The notes under the pieces were generated by a model. It was not told the DNA's origin and made no database searches. It worked only from the letters and a program-made list of their open reading frames with translations. A program made the position numbers and the translations under genes. Below are positions 38,101 to 44,890 of a stretch of 64,000 nucleotides of DNA, one piece after another. Numbering within the stretch: the first letter of the stretch is position 1; each line of letters opens with the position of its first letter. Source of the stretch: Dongia_B soli (lineage in GTDB: Bacteria > Pseudomonadota > Alphaproteobacteria > Dongiales > Dongiaceae); contig NZ_JAXCLW010000005.1 in NCBI RefSeq assembly GCF_034044715.1, forward strand, positions 124,001 to 188,000. Reading direction: 5' to 3'.

Positions 38101-38941
38101 CATTGCCATCGCCGAGGCGGCCAATAAGGCGCGGGAGATCCAGGCGAAATACGGCACCGATCTCGACAAGAACGAAAAGGATCTGGCGCTCGGCCAGACC
38201 CAGGCCAATGCCGAAGTCGCACGGGCGATGATCCAGCAACGCCGCGAGGAGGCGCAGCAGGTGAAACCCAACGAGGCCCAGGATGCGATCAAGCTGTCCG
38301 AATCCGAAACCCGCAAGGGCAACAAGACGCCGGAAGAGCATAAGGCCTATAGCAAGCAGGTGCAGGAGAACGTGAAGGGTGCGGGCCAGAAGAAGAAGCC
38401 GAAAGCCAATATCACCTTGCAGATCAATCTGGAGGGCTATGGCCCACGCCGCCTGGTGGGGCGTTTCGGGACGACGGTCAAGCAGCGCGGCAATGATGTC
38501 GGCTTCCTGATGGCGACGGATTATTCCGATCTCGGCTATCTCAAGGTCGGCGTGCTCAATGATTACGACGATAACCGCTATGACGTGGTGGTGGAGGGCG
38601 AGGTTCTGTCCGGCGTCGGCATCAATGCCATGCTGAAAGGCGGCAATACGGTGGTCATTCCGCGCGCCGATTTCGATCTCACCGATTACTTCTATCTGAA
38701 TGCCGTGGCCGTCACCGAAACTTTCGATTTCGAGACGACCAAGAGCGATGAAGTCACCAAGGAAGTCGCCAACAAGATCGGCGGCTCGGTGGAAGGCTCC
38801 TATAAGCAGATCATCAGCATGAAGACCGAAGGTGGCGTCGAATGGAAGGACGGCCAGTCCCATACGGTGGCGACCGCCGTCAAGGTGAAGGTCGTCTATT
38901 ACACTGGCGGCTTCCGGATCAGCTACAACAAGGGTGAGTAG
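35126..38941 (+). CDS. Very large protein of unknown function (1271 aa)
   Basis: Not recognised. Seen in order: a beta-strand start like a transthyretin/carboxypeptidase-regulatory fold (residues ~8-35, IFVTDPDTGRPVPRLPLYAE); an acidic helical stretch (36-135); a conserved-looking core around 320-350 (SLGHSLGEILYSLPLAPGE); a Gly/Ala-rich segment (about 405-450); NYNHSHTLTILYYEVLRHF (about 495); a Pro/Gln/Val linker (915-955); charged coiled-coil-like helices (978-1090); and a beta-rich end. No signal peptide or clear membrane helix. ATG 35126 has AGGGGGA upstream. Single gene, bounded by a 583-bp gap and palindromic repeats. A structural, secreted or phage-tail-like role is conceivable but unsupported. 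Confidence 0.8.
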   Translation: MPALATTSPTHLSIFVTDPDTGRPVPRLPLYAEVAVPRFLPKPAPETRLDEPMRSAVSDVDNDLRPPARDRVEQAMREALAEVLDEASRNWLADDLQRARDSLLRIFRDVLEASGRDHLADIPAAELKPLIVAALKKLAQRLGLGLRPVEEETGIIWADPLGVLTTDHVGYASFDLRRLRPEVQVMLAEAIELRRASPEEMLKVAIWVYPYRQPDGKQPERFDALDQGRFAFDAIAARFLMKPSPLPPSLLNMGPRALQNPSLTDWRLSPASFAASPKSLVGEDGCEELIPASLALQEFVLRQVVRLTTPPNDFHLPAGFKAAYVDDYKVSWFSLGHSLGEILYSLPLAPGETVRLAVIDWSWDSLTKRDETTKLTEEILHQTHRDRTITETVKAGLKELQHGSSFMGGMASSAGATGGANLGVVGLGAAVGNTWSLGGSTATSDGSRDLAAENVQRLNDSFSQASSAQRELNSTVVIQARQEEKESIQTRTFSNYNHSHTLTILYYEVLRHFRVTVEWVRRRPAVLLQIPDRIANFDAANLLANRFLLEPALLDPALKPGFDALEKQEMIREYQTLNGIAASDAWTTPWWEGDIEFSLFEFGLKTAEGLKDKTDELVMINLILLDGTTVTRPLVHAWEKGAQTDNVNVGNRLDDVWMSWFIAKPDAAVKWKNLMGFEIVLHDSDEWRLDRLSITAFHAGGPISLFDNADVDYWFPDNGSSNTITWIKRPGPIPAALPPANRSPEKSLSQQEYRLTKRLIDHANGNKEYYNRVILMGTDPNAIAIAFEGKNWIAGQTLADNVDPTPLETFGSYIAYPLAKQESAIDDTLVVDIAAALNGSDAARRQWAFDKLAAMSEADRQHVMERLPLASAKSERLITLPTRGVFAEGKLGHCNISEEIDNTRFWKWEEHPIPIEAPEIAPVTPVTPQPQQVSAAPTPFPQSLVNIVNPSPAPDPTGLGAALNLLGTPNIFRDMSGRQEVADLLKKLSDNTIAIAEAANKAREIQAKYGTDLDKNEKDLALGQTQANAEVARAMIQQRREEAQQVKPNEAQDAIKLSESETRKGNKTPEEHKAYSKQVQENVKGAGQKKKPKANITLQINLEGYGPRRLVGRFGTTVKQRGNDVGFLMATDYSDLGYLKVGVLNDYDDNRYDVVVEGEVLSGVGINAMLKGGNTVVIPRADFDLTDYFYLNAVAVTETFDFETTKSDEVTKEVANKIGGSVEGSYKQIISMKTEGGVEWKDGQSHTVATAVKVKVVYYTGGFRISYNKGE

Positions 38942-39026
38942 GGGGCCGGCGACATATATCGAAGCCGGGCTTGATATTGGATGAATCGCTGCTCGCCGAA
39001 CCCCACCGCTTTCATCAGTTGCCACG

Positions 39027-39163
39027 ATGGACCCTCGGGTCAAGCCCGAGGATGACAAGCGGGTTTGGCGCCGGCGCGGTGCAAGAACTGTCGTCATCGC
39101 CAGCCATCGCACGGTGTCGATGACAAACTACCTGTCACCCTCGGACTTGATCCGAGGGTCCAT
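39027..39163. repeat. Paired-palindrome element (copy 8)
   Basis: Complete 137-bp element, ends 39027-39058 and 39132-39163. Together with its flank (from 38961) it is duplicated as the next copy. Confidence 0.85.
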
Positions 39164-39234
39164 GGATGAGGCCGGGCTTGATGTTGGATAACATTGCTGT
39201 CCGAAGAACCCCGCCGCTTTCATCAGTTGCCACG

Positions 39235-39467
39235 ATGGACCCTCGGGTCAAGCCCGAGGGTGACAAGCGGGTATGGCGTCGGCGCGGTGCGAGAACTGAA
39301 GCCGGGGATGACAAGCGGGTATGGCACCGGCGCGGTGCGAGAACTGAACCGGGGGATGACAAGCGGGTTTGGCACCGGCGCGGTGCAAGAACTGTCGTCA
39401 TCGCCAGCCATCGCACGGTGCCGATGACAAACTACCTGTCACCCTCGGACTTGATCCGAGGGTCCAT
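39235..39467. repeat. Paired-palindrome element expanded by 48-bp tandem repeats (copy 9)
   Basis: Ends 39235-39266 and 39436-39467. Inside, a 48-bp unit beginning TGACAAGCGG occurs three times in tandem (39261, 39309, 39357). Subtracting the two extra units (96 bp) gives 137 bp, exactly the size of the neighbouring copy. Confidence 0.85.
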
Positions 39468-39511
39468 GGGTGAGGCCGAATTCGGTGTTGAGAGTAAGCG
39501 AGGGGCCGGGC

Positions 39512-39889
39512 TTATTTCGCCTTTTTTGCCGTCTTTGTCTTCCCCTTGGACTTCGCCTTCGCGGCGGGCTTAGCCGCGGACTTCGCCTTGGCAGCCGGTT
39601 TGCCCTTCGATGCGGCTTTCTTTGCCGGTTTGGCGCTATCCATCAGGCCGGCGCGATAGGCGTGGGCGGCCAGGGTCAATTGGCGGAGATGGGCGCGGCT
39701 AAGGCCGATGGTGAGCTGGGTGCGGGCCAGTTCCCGGCGGATGGCGCCATCCACGAATTCGATGGCGCGGATCTGTGTCTCGATTGCCTTTTCCAACCCG
39801 TTGATCAGGTCGATCACCTCACCGGCGGCGGCAACGCCTTTATCCAGTTTCTTCAGATCCTGTTTGCTCGGCTTGGCTTTATTGAACAT
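39512..39889 (-). CDS. Small protein with histone H1-like Lys/Ala-rich C-terminal tail
   Basis: 125 residues. Residues 1-83 are helical and contain a hydrophobic heptad-like pattern (AAGEVIDLINGLEKAI). Residues 84-125 are an AKPAAKAK-type tail of Lys, Ala, Pro and Ser, like bacterial histone H1-like proteins and AlgP. It could bind DNA or polyanions through the tail, with the helical half for dimerisation (inference). GGGGGA precedes ATG 39889; the longer open frame is not supported. LigD at 3604 has a similar basic tail. Family not identified. Confidence 0.75.
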   Translation of the reverse strand: MFNKAKPSKQDLKKLDKGVAAAGEVIDLINGLEKAIETQIRAIEFVDGAIRRELARTQLTIGLSRAHLRQLTLAAHAYRAGLMDSAKPAKKAASKGKPAAKAKSAAKPAAKAKSKGKTKTAKKAK

Positions 39890-40100
39890 TTTTCCCCCAA
39901 TGATCGGCGAATCTCGGTCGGCGGCCTCTCGGCGCCGACACTCTAAAGGGAGCGCGCTGCGGATGGAAGACAGTGAATGCTGCCATTCCATCAGGGAATG
40001 TGCGCAGAAATTCATATCACCTGGGCACCCGGTTCACCGGGGTGCTAGCCTCGAATAAAACTCAACTAATCATAAAAATGAACGGAGGAGGGGTAGGGGA

Positions 40101-41204
40101 ATGCAACGGCAGATGAAACGCATCGGCATGGCGGGCCTTGCCCTGGTCGGGCTAGGCGTGCTGGCAAGCGAGGCCTGGGCCGAGGACAAGGAAGTCAACG
40201 TCTATAACTGGGCCGATTACATCGGCGCCCATACGATCGAGAAATTCGAACAGGCGACCGGCATCAAGGTGCGCTACGACCTGTTCGATTCCAATGAAGT
40301 GGTGGAGGCAAAGATGCTGGCCGGCGGTTCCGGCTATGACGTCATCACCATCACCTCGAGCTATCTCGGCCGGCAGTTGAAGGGCGGCGTCTTCCAGAAG
40401 CTGGACAAGAGCAAGCTGCCGAACTGGAAGAATCTCGATCCCGTCGCGCTGAAATCGATGCGCGACGCCGATCCCAACAACGAATATGGCGTGCCCTATT
40501 TCTGGGGCACGACCGGCATCGCCTATAACGTCAAGAAGATCAAGGAGCGCATGCCGGATGCACCGATCGATAGCTGGGCGATGCTGTTCGACCCGGCGGT
40601 CGCCAGCAAATTCGCCGATTGCGGTATCGGCCTCCTGGATACGCCGACCGTCCTGCCGCTGACCCTGGCTTACATGGGCAAGAATCCGGATACCAAGAGC
40701 GAGGCCGATTATGACGAGGTCGGGCAGGTGATGGCCAAGGTCCGGCCCTATTTCCGCAAGATCGACAATGCCGGCTATAAAGACGCTTTGGCGACCGGCG
40801 AGCTCTGCCTCGTCATGGCCTGGAACGGCGATGTCGCTTCGGCGGTCAATACGGCGAAGGAGGCGAAGACCGGTGTCGAGATCGCCTATACCCTGCCGAA
40901 GGAAGGCACCTATTACTGGATCGATGCCCTGGCCGTGCCGAAGGATGCGCCGCATCCCGAAGCGGCGATGAAATACATCAACTTCCTGATGAATGCGCAG
41001 ATCGCCGCCGATGGCATCAACACCGTTACCTATGCCAGCGGCGTCGGCGCTGCAAAGGCGCTGGCCGATCCGGCGATCACCAATGATCCGATCATCTATC
41101 CGACGGCCGAGGATGAGAAAAAACTCTTCGGCGGCGAGATTGAGGACCTAAAGCTGGAGCGTTTGCGCACTCGCATCTGGACTAAATTCGTCGCCGGCAA
41201 CTGA
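40101..41204 (+). CDS. Periplasmic polyamine-type substrate-binding protein (PotF/PotD-like)
   Basis: 367 residues with a signal peptide (cleavage near SEAWAED). The mature start EVNVYNWADYIG, the FDSNEVVEAKMLAGGSGYDV block and YGVPYFWGTTGIAYN are typical of putrescine/spermidine-binding PotF proteins. It would deliver polyamines to an ABC importer in the inner membrane, but no permease or ATPase gene is adjacent, so it is an orphan binding protein. GGAGGAGGGG lies ahead of ATG 40101. A GC-rich hairpin ends the transcript at about 41260. Confidence 0.93.
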   Translation: MQRQMKRIGMAGLALVGLGVLASEAWAEDKEVNVYNWADYIGAHTIEKFEQATGIKVRYDLFDSNEVVEAKMLAGGSGYDVITITSSYLGRQLKGGVFQKLDKSKLPNWKNLDPVALKSMRDADPNNEYGVPYFWGTTGIAYNVKKIKERMPDAPIDSWAMLFDPAVASKFADCGIGLLDTPTVLPLTLAYMGKNPDTKSEADYDEVGQVMAKVRPYFRKIDNAGYKDALATGELCLVMAWNGDVASAVNTAKEAKTGVEIAYTLPKEGTYYWIDALAVPKDAPHPEAAMKYINFLMNAQIAADGINTVTYASGVGAAKALADPAITNDPIIYPTAEDEKKLFGGEIEDLKLERLRTRIWTKFVAGN

Positions 41205-41230
41205 GATCGTTACAGCTTCGCCAGTGAATC

Positions 41231-41268
41231 AGGCGCGCCGCCGATCCCGCGGCGCGCCTGCAGCTTTT
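41231..41268 (+). terminator. Terminator after the potF-like gene
   Basis: An 11-bp perfect stem, AGGCGCGCCGC (41231-41241) with GCGGCGCGCCT (41249-41259), loop 7, followed after five bases by TTTT. The T-run is short but the stem is very stable. Confidence 0.65.
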
Positions 41269-41298
41269 CCCGCCGATTTCGATAGCGATCCGGCAGGT

Positions 41299-41384
41299 TT
41301 CAGCTAACATGGCGCGTAACTAAAGCTGGGGACCGACGGCGGGTTGAGGGGAGATGCCACGCGATTTCGACCTGCTGTCAAATC
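41299..41384 (+). pseudogene. Duplicated upstream region and first codons of the PAS_5 gene (remnant)
   Basis: About 86 bases here align with 42727-42813, the leader and start of the PAS gene, at roughly 80% identity. Shared blocks are AAAGCTGGG, GCGGGTT, AGGGG and CGCGATTTCGAC. ATG 41354 would read MPRDFDLLS against MARDFDLLH in the intact gene, then the similarity ends. Weaker similarity extends upstream to the GCGCCTGCAGC shared at 41254 and 42684. It lies immediately upstream of the acyltransferase gene and probably provides its leader. Confidence 0.65.
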
Positions 41385-41462
41385 CGACGAACGCCACCAA
41401 TCTCCACGCCGATAGCGGAACGATCCCCGACAGGTCGCGCAATCCCATTGTGAGGTGCTTGC

Positions 41463-42641
41463 ATGAGCGATGTCAGCAAGAGTGCCAATCGCGATAAGTT
41501 CGGCTGCATCGAAGTCGGCCGTGGCATCGCCGCTCTGCTCGTCGTCTTTCACCATACCGGGAGCATCATGGCCGAACCGCGGTTCTTCAATGCCGAGCCC
41601 TTCGGCGGCCATTTCCGCAATTTCAATGTCGGTGTGGATTTCTTCTTCGTCCTCAGCGGATTCATCATTACCTGGATTCATTGGAACGATATCGGCCTGC
41701 AAGACCGGATCGGTGCTTTCGCCGCCAAGCGTTTTGTCCGCATCTTTCCGTCTTACTGGTTCATCCTGTTCCCGCTGATCATTCTCTACCTGGTCGTCAC
41801 GTCGGCGGGCCAGCCGAGCCAGCGTGACCCGGTCAATATCGTCCTCTCCATCCTTCTTCTGCCTTATACGGCGCAACCTGTTCTGGGTGTGGCCTGGACA
41901 TTGACGCACGAAATCTTCTTCTACGCGCTCTTCGCCGTCATCATCTGGGGTGGACGCCGGGCCTTGATGATCCTGCCCATCTGGGCTGTGGCCATTCTGG
42001 CGGCGAATATACTGGAAGCGCGACAGGCGATCGCCCCGCTCGCTTACCCATTCTCGTTCTTCTTAAGCCCGTTCGATCTCGAATTCATTATGGGGGTCGG
42101 GGCGGCGATCGTGCTGCGCCATGCCAGGATACCGGCGCCTTGGCTGGTCGCCGGCACCGGCGTCGTCATGTTCCTCAGCTTCATGTGGTTTTTTGCGAAT
42201 ATTCAGGACATTTCCTTGGTCGGGCGGCTGGCCTTCGGCACGGCAGCGACTCTTTTCGTCCTCGGTGTCGTGGAAATCGAGCGGGTACGGCCGCTCAAGC
42301 TGCCGAAATTTCTTCTGGCACTCGGTGCCGCATCCTATGCGGTGTATCTCGTCCACTCGGTCGAATTGTCGTTTTCCATTAATTTATCATCACGCTTCGG
42401 CCTATCGACATATCTGTCGCTGGATACGATCGCGCTGGGCCTGGCCTTGGTGGCGGCTGCTTTTGGAATTGCCTATCACTATGTGATCGAGGTGAGACTT
42501 ATCAAGTTTACCCGCAATATCATGGGACCGCGCAGGCGCGATCCGATTGTGGATCGCAGCCCGGTCCCGGGCAGCTCCGTGCTGGAGCGTGCGATGAGTG
42601 CCGCCGAGCCAGAGCAGAAAATATCGGGGATCGAACCGTGA
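41463..42641 (+). CDS. Acyltransferase 3 family membrane protein
   Basis: 392 residues, about ten transmembrane helices. The N-terminus has EVGRGIAALLVVFHHTG with the active-site His, then FFVLSGFIITW, both signatures of acyltransferase family 3 (OafA/NodX type). These enzymes move acetyl or other acyl groups from the cytoplasm onto surface polysaccharides or lipids. No polysaccharide cluster lies around it. The 5' side is a duplicated fragment of the neighbouring PAS gene, which suggests a local rearrangement placed it here. Confidence 0.92.
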   Translation: MSDVSKSANRDKFGCIEVGRGIAALLVVFHHTGSIMAEPRFFNAEPFGGHFRNFNVGVDFFFVLSGFIITWIHWNDIGLQDRIGAFAAKRFVRIFPSYWFILFPLIILYLVVTSAGQPSQRDPVNIVLSILLLPYTAQPVLGVAWTLTHEIFFYALFAVIIWGGRRALMILPIWAVAILAANILEARQAIAPLAYPFSFFLSPFDLEFIMGVGAAIVLRHARIPAPWLVAGTGVVMFLSFMWFFANIQDISLVGRLAFGTAATLFVLGVVEIERVRPLKLPKFLLALGAASYAVYLVHSVELSFSINLSSRFGLSTYLSLDTIALGLALVAAAFGIAYHYVIEVRLIKFTRNIMGPRRRDPIVDRSPVPGSSVLERAMSAAEPEQKISGIEP

Positions 42642-42784
42642 GGATGGCCCGTTGATCGACGGGGGTAAGGTCGGCTCTTGACGCGCCTGCAGCGATCCCG
42701 GTTCGATTTTCGGTAGCATGCGAACGGGTTTCGGTTAACATGCCGCACAACAAAGCTGGGAACCGTTGCGCGGGTTTAGGGGAA

Positions 42785-43300
42785 ATGGCACGCGATTTCG
42801 ACTTGCTCCATGCCTATTGGCACAGTCTGGCCGACGGGGATGTGCCGGACCATGATCTGGTGGATCCGGGATCGGTTCTCGATCTCCTGCCCTACCTCAT
42901 GATCGTCGAGTTCGAAGAGGCGCCCTTCCGCGTGCGCTACCGGCTGAGCGGCAGCAAGCTGGATTACGTTTCCAATATCGATCTGACGGGACGCTATCTC
43001 GATGAATTCGCCGTCGATCTCGGCCCCGACGGAGAGAACGATCCCGATGGGCCACGTAATCAGGCGGTGGCAACCTTGATCGGCCTTTACATGGCCTGCC
43101 GCGATATGCGCAAGCCGGTCTATGGCGTCTATGGCTGGCCGGACAAGAACGGCTATCTCCGGCCGGTGGAGGTGGCGATGTTTCCCCTCCTGGTGCGCGG
43201 CGAGATACGGCAATGCCTTGCGCTTGAATATTACGGATTCGATCCCGCACGCGGTCCCAGTGCCCCGGCACTCGATCCGCGCCTGCCGGTTTTCGATTGA
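42785..43300 (+). CDS. PAS_5 domain protein
   Basis: 171 residues, essentially one PAS-like domain of the PAS_5 (PF07310) type that is frequent in Rhodospirillales. It has FDLLHAYWHSLADGDVPDHD, LMIVEFEEAPFRVRYRLSGSK, LTGRYLDEF and a late MFPLLVRGEIRQCLALEYY. No output domain, so it probably senses or binds a ligand and works through partners. ATG 42785 has AGGGGAA upstream. The leader and first eight codons are duplicated 1.4 kb upstream at 41299-41384. Confidence 0.87.
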   Translation: MARDFDLLHAYWHSLADGDVPDHDLVDPGSVLDLLPYLMIVEFEEAPFRVRYRLSGSKLDYVSNIDLTGRYLDEFAVDLGPDGENDPDGPRNQAVATLIGLYMACRDMRKPVYGVYGWPDKNGYLRPVEVAMFPLLVRGEIRQCLALEYYGFDPARGPSAPALDPRLPVFD

Positions 43301-43411
43301 CCCGGAGCGAGCTGGGCCGGACTCGGCAATTTCCTGTGGATTGAATCTCCGAATCATTTGACAACTTCAGGTGCTATAGTCACGCTTCCTTCACATGCTG
43401 GGGGGACGCGC

Positions 43412-44110
43412 ATGGGCTGGGGCACCGCTATCGGCGTCATTGTTGTCGGCAACCTGCTGTATTTCGGGTTGCGAGCCTGGCTGGGACGCGGCATCAGGCC
43501 CGGCATGTTCGGCCAGGTGTCGGACCTGGCGACGAAACGGCTCACCGCGGAATTGATACGCCTCGATTTGCCCGACCATGCCGTCATCGCGCTTGGCCGG
43601 ATAGAGGGACCGGCCCTGGCGCGGCAAATTCATAAAAGCCTCATGCATATGTCGACGATCGAAGAGGCATATATTGAGGAATTCACCGCCGCCTTATCCT
43701 TGCGCGTCCGGCGTTTCGCCGAGACCTGCGCCTTGCGGTTCCGGACGGAGACTGGGAGCGCCGCGCAATATGAAGAGGATTTCCAGGCCTATCGTCTCTG
43801 GTATGGAAACTTCATTGACGGCGCCTGCGAGGCCAATCCGCTGCTCGGCCTTATGCCGGACGGCAGCAGCCTTTGCGACGACCTGAACGCCGATTTGCTT
43901 TTCGACGCTTTCGATGCAGGTTTCGACCCCGCGCGGCTGGGCCGCAGATTGGCCGATGAGACGATGCCGGTTGGAAACATAACGCCGGATTATCTCGATG
44001 GCGTTCTGCGCCGGCTGCTGGCGGAACAAGCCTCGCCAACCGAAGACGGCGCCGGGTCCGAGGGCGGGAATCCGCGCCACCAATATGCACCGGTTCGCGC
44101 CGCCTCATGA
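43412..44110 (+). CDS. Hypothetical protein with one N-terminal membrane helix
   Basis: 232 residues. Residues 3-20 (GTAIGVIVVGNLLYFGLRAW) form a membrane anchor. The remainder is soluble, mostly helical and rich in Leu, Ala and Arg, with a disordered tail (ASPTEDGAGSEGG). I recognise no family. ATG 43412 is supported by GGGGGA ten bases upstream; the longer frame starts at a TTG without a site. It is convergent with the deaminase gene. Confidence 0.72.
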   Translation: MGWGTAIGVIVVGNLLYFGLRAWLGRGIRPGMFGQVSDLATKRLTAELIRLDLPDHAVIALGRIEGPALARQIHKSLMHMSTIEEAYIEEFTAALSLRVRRFAETCALRFRTETGSAAQYEEDFQAYRLWYGNFIDGACEANPLLGLMPDGSSLCDDLNADLLFDAFDAGFDPARLGRRLADETMPVGNITPDYLDGVLRRLLAEQASPTEDGAGSEGGNPRHQYAPVRAAS

Positions 44111-44131
44111 CTCGGTCACGCCGACGTCAGA

Positions 44132-44620
44132 TCAACCTGGCGCCTGACGATGCCATAACTCGTATAGATCGGCTCCGCCGGGACGGATCGGCACGCAGGT
44201 GATTTTCAGCTTCTGCTGGTCGAAGGGCTTGCGCATCTCGTCATAGATGGCGGCGGTCGAGAGGCCAAAGGCTTTACCGACCTCATTGTCATAGGCGTAA
44301 TAGACCGCATCGATGCCGGTCATATGCATGGCGGCCAGGCACATGGGGCAGGGATGGCCGCTGGCATAGATGACGCAGCCCTCAAGCCGCGGCGAGCCCA
44401 GCTTGCGGGCAGCCGCGCGGATCACGGTCAATTCGGCATGGGCGGTCGGATCGTTGGTGGCGAGGATCTCATTGACGCCGGTTGCAATGACTTCGCCGTC
44501 TTTTACCAGAACGGCGCCGAAGGGCCGCGCGCCGGTCGCGCGCAGACTTGCCAAGGCAAGATCGATCGCCTGTGTCAAAAAAGCCTCGATCTCCGCCGGC
44601 TTTTGCGATGAGCTCGCCAT
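44132..44620 (-). CDS. Nucleoside/guanine deaminase of the CDA superfamily
   Basis: 162 residues. Zinc site His61-Ala-Glu63 (PTAHAELTV) and Pro-Cys91-x-x-Cys94 (GHPCPMCLAAMH) are complete. Overall it is closest to the GuaD/TadA-like group, so it probably deaminates guanine or a related base; tRNA editing is less likely given the short length and absent tRNA-loop features. GGAGGAG precedes ATG 44620. Stands alone. Confidence 0.88.
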   Translation of the reverse strand: MASSSQKPAEIEAFLTQAIDLALASLRATGARPFGAVLVKDGEVIATGVNEILATNDPTAHAELTVIRAAARKLGSPRLEGCVIYASGHPCPMCLAAMHMTGIDAVYYAYDNEVGKAFGLSTAAIYDEMRKPFDQQKLKITCVPIRPGGADLYELWHRQAPG

Positions 44621-44701
44621 GACGCTCCTCCTGCTGCTGTTGTTCTCAGCATATCGGGCAGGCCACCGCGAGCAATGATTGTTTCGCGGCCGGCCTCTGC
44701 C

Positions 44702-44852
44702 ATGGACCCGCGGGTCAAGCCCGAGGGTGACAACCTCGTTTATGGCGGACGCCGTGCGAGACCATTTGACCGTCGCTTCGGCGGTATCGCCAGTCTCGCA
44801 GCATGCCCAATGCCACATGCGCTCGTCACCGTCGGACTGATCCGAGGGGCCT
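44702..44852. repeat. Paired-palindrome element, right end decayed (copy 10)
   Basis: The left end 44702-44733 is nearly perfect. The right end around 44822-44852 (GTCACCGTCGGACTGATCCG) has several changes. About 151 bp. Confidence 0.7.
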
Positions 44853-44890
44853 CGGAGCGGCTGATGGCAGGCGGTGCGAGGATGCATTTC

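Noticed and set aside
35897..39112. 1071-codon open frame antisense to the 1271-residue protein
   Set aside because: Long antisense frames are normal at this GC content. It has no signature motif, its composition is His/Gly/Arg/Asp-rich as expected of a shadow, and the sense frame has a ribosome site and ordered domains.
39261..39404. Tandem 48-bp repeats as a CRISPR array
   Set aside because: Units are contiguous with no unique spacers, and no cas genes are present; they arise inside a palindromic element.
42759..42783. GGAAC upstream of the PAS gene as an EcfG promoter
   Set aside because: The base triplet 17 bases later is GGA, not GTT, and it overlaps the ribosome site.
43358..43380. 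TTGACA and TATAGT upstream of the gene at 43412, as a sigma-70 promoter
   Set aside because: The two boxes are only 11 bases apart, too close for a sigma-70 promoter (about 17).
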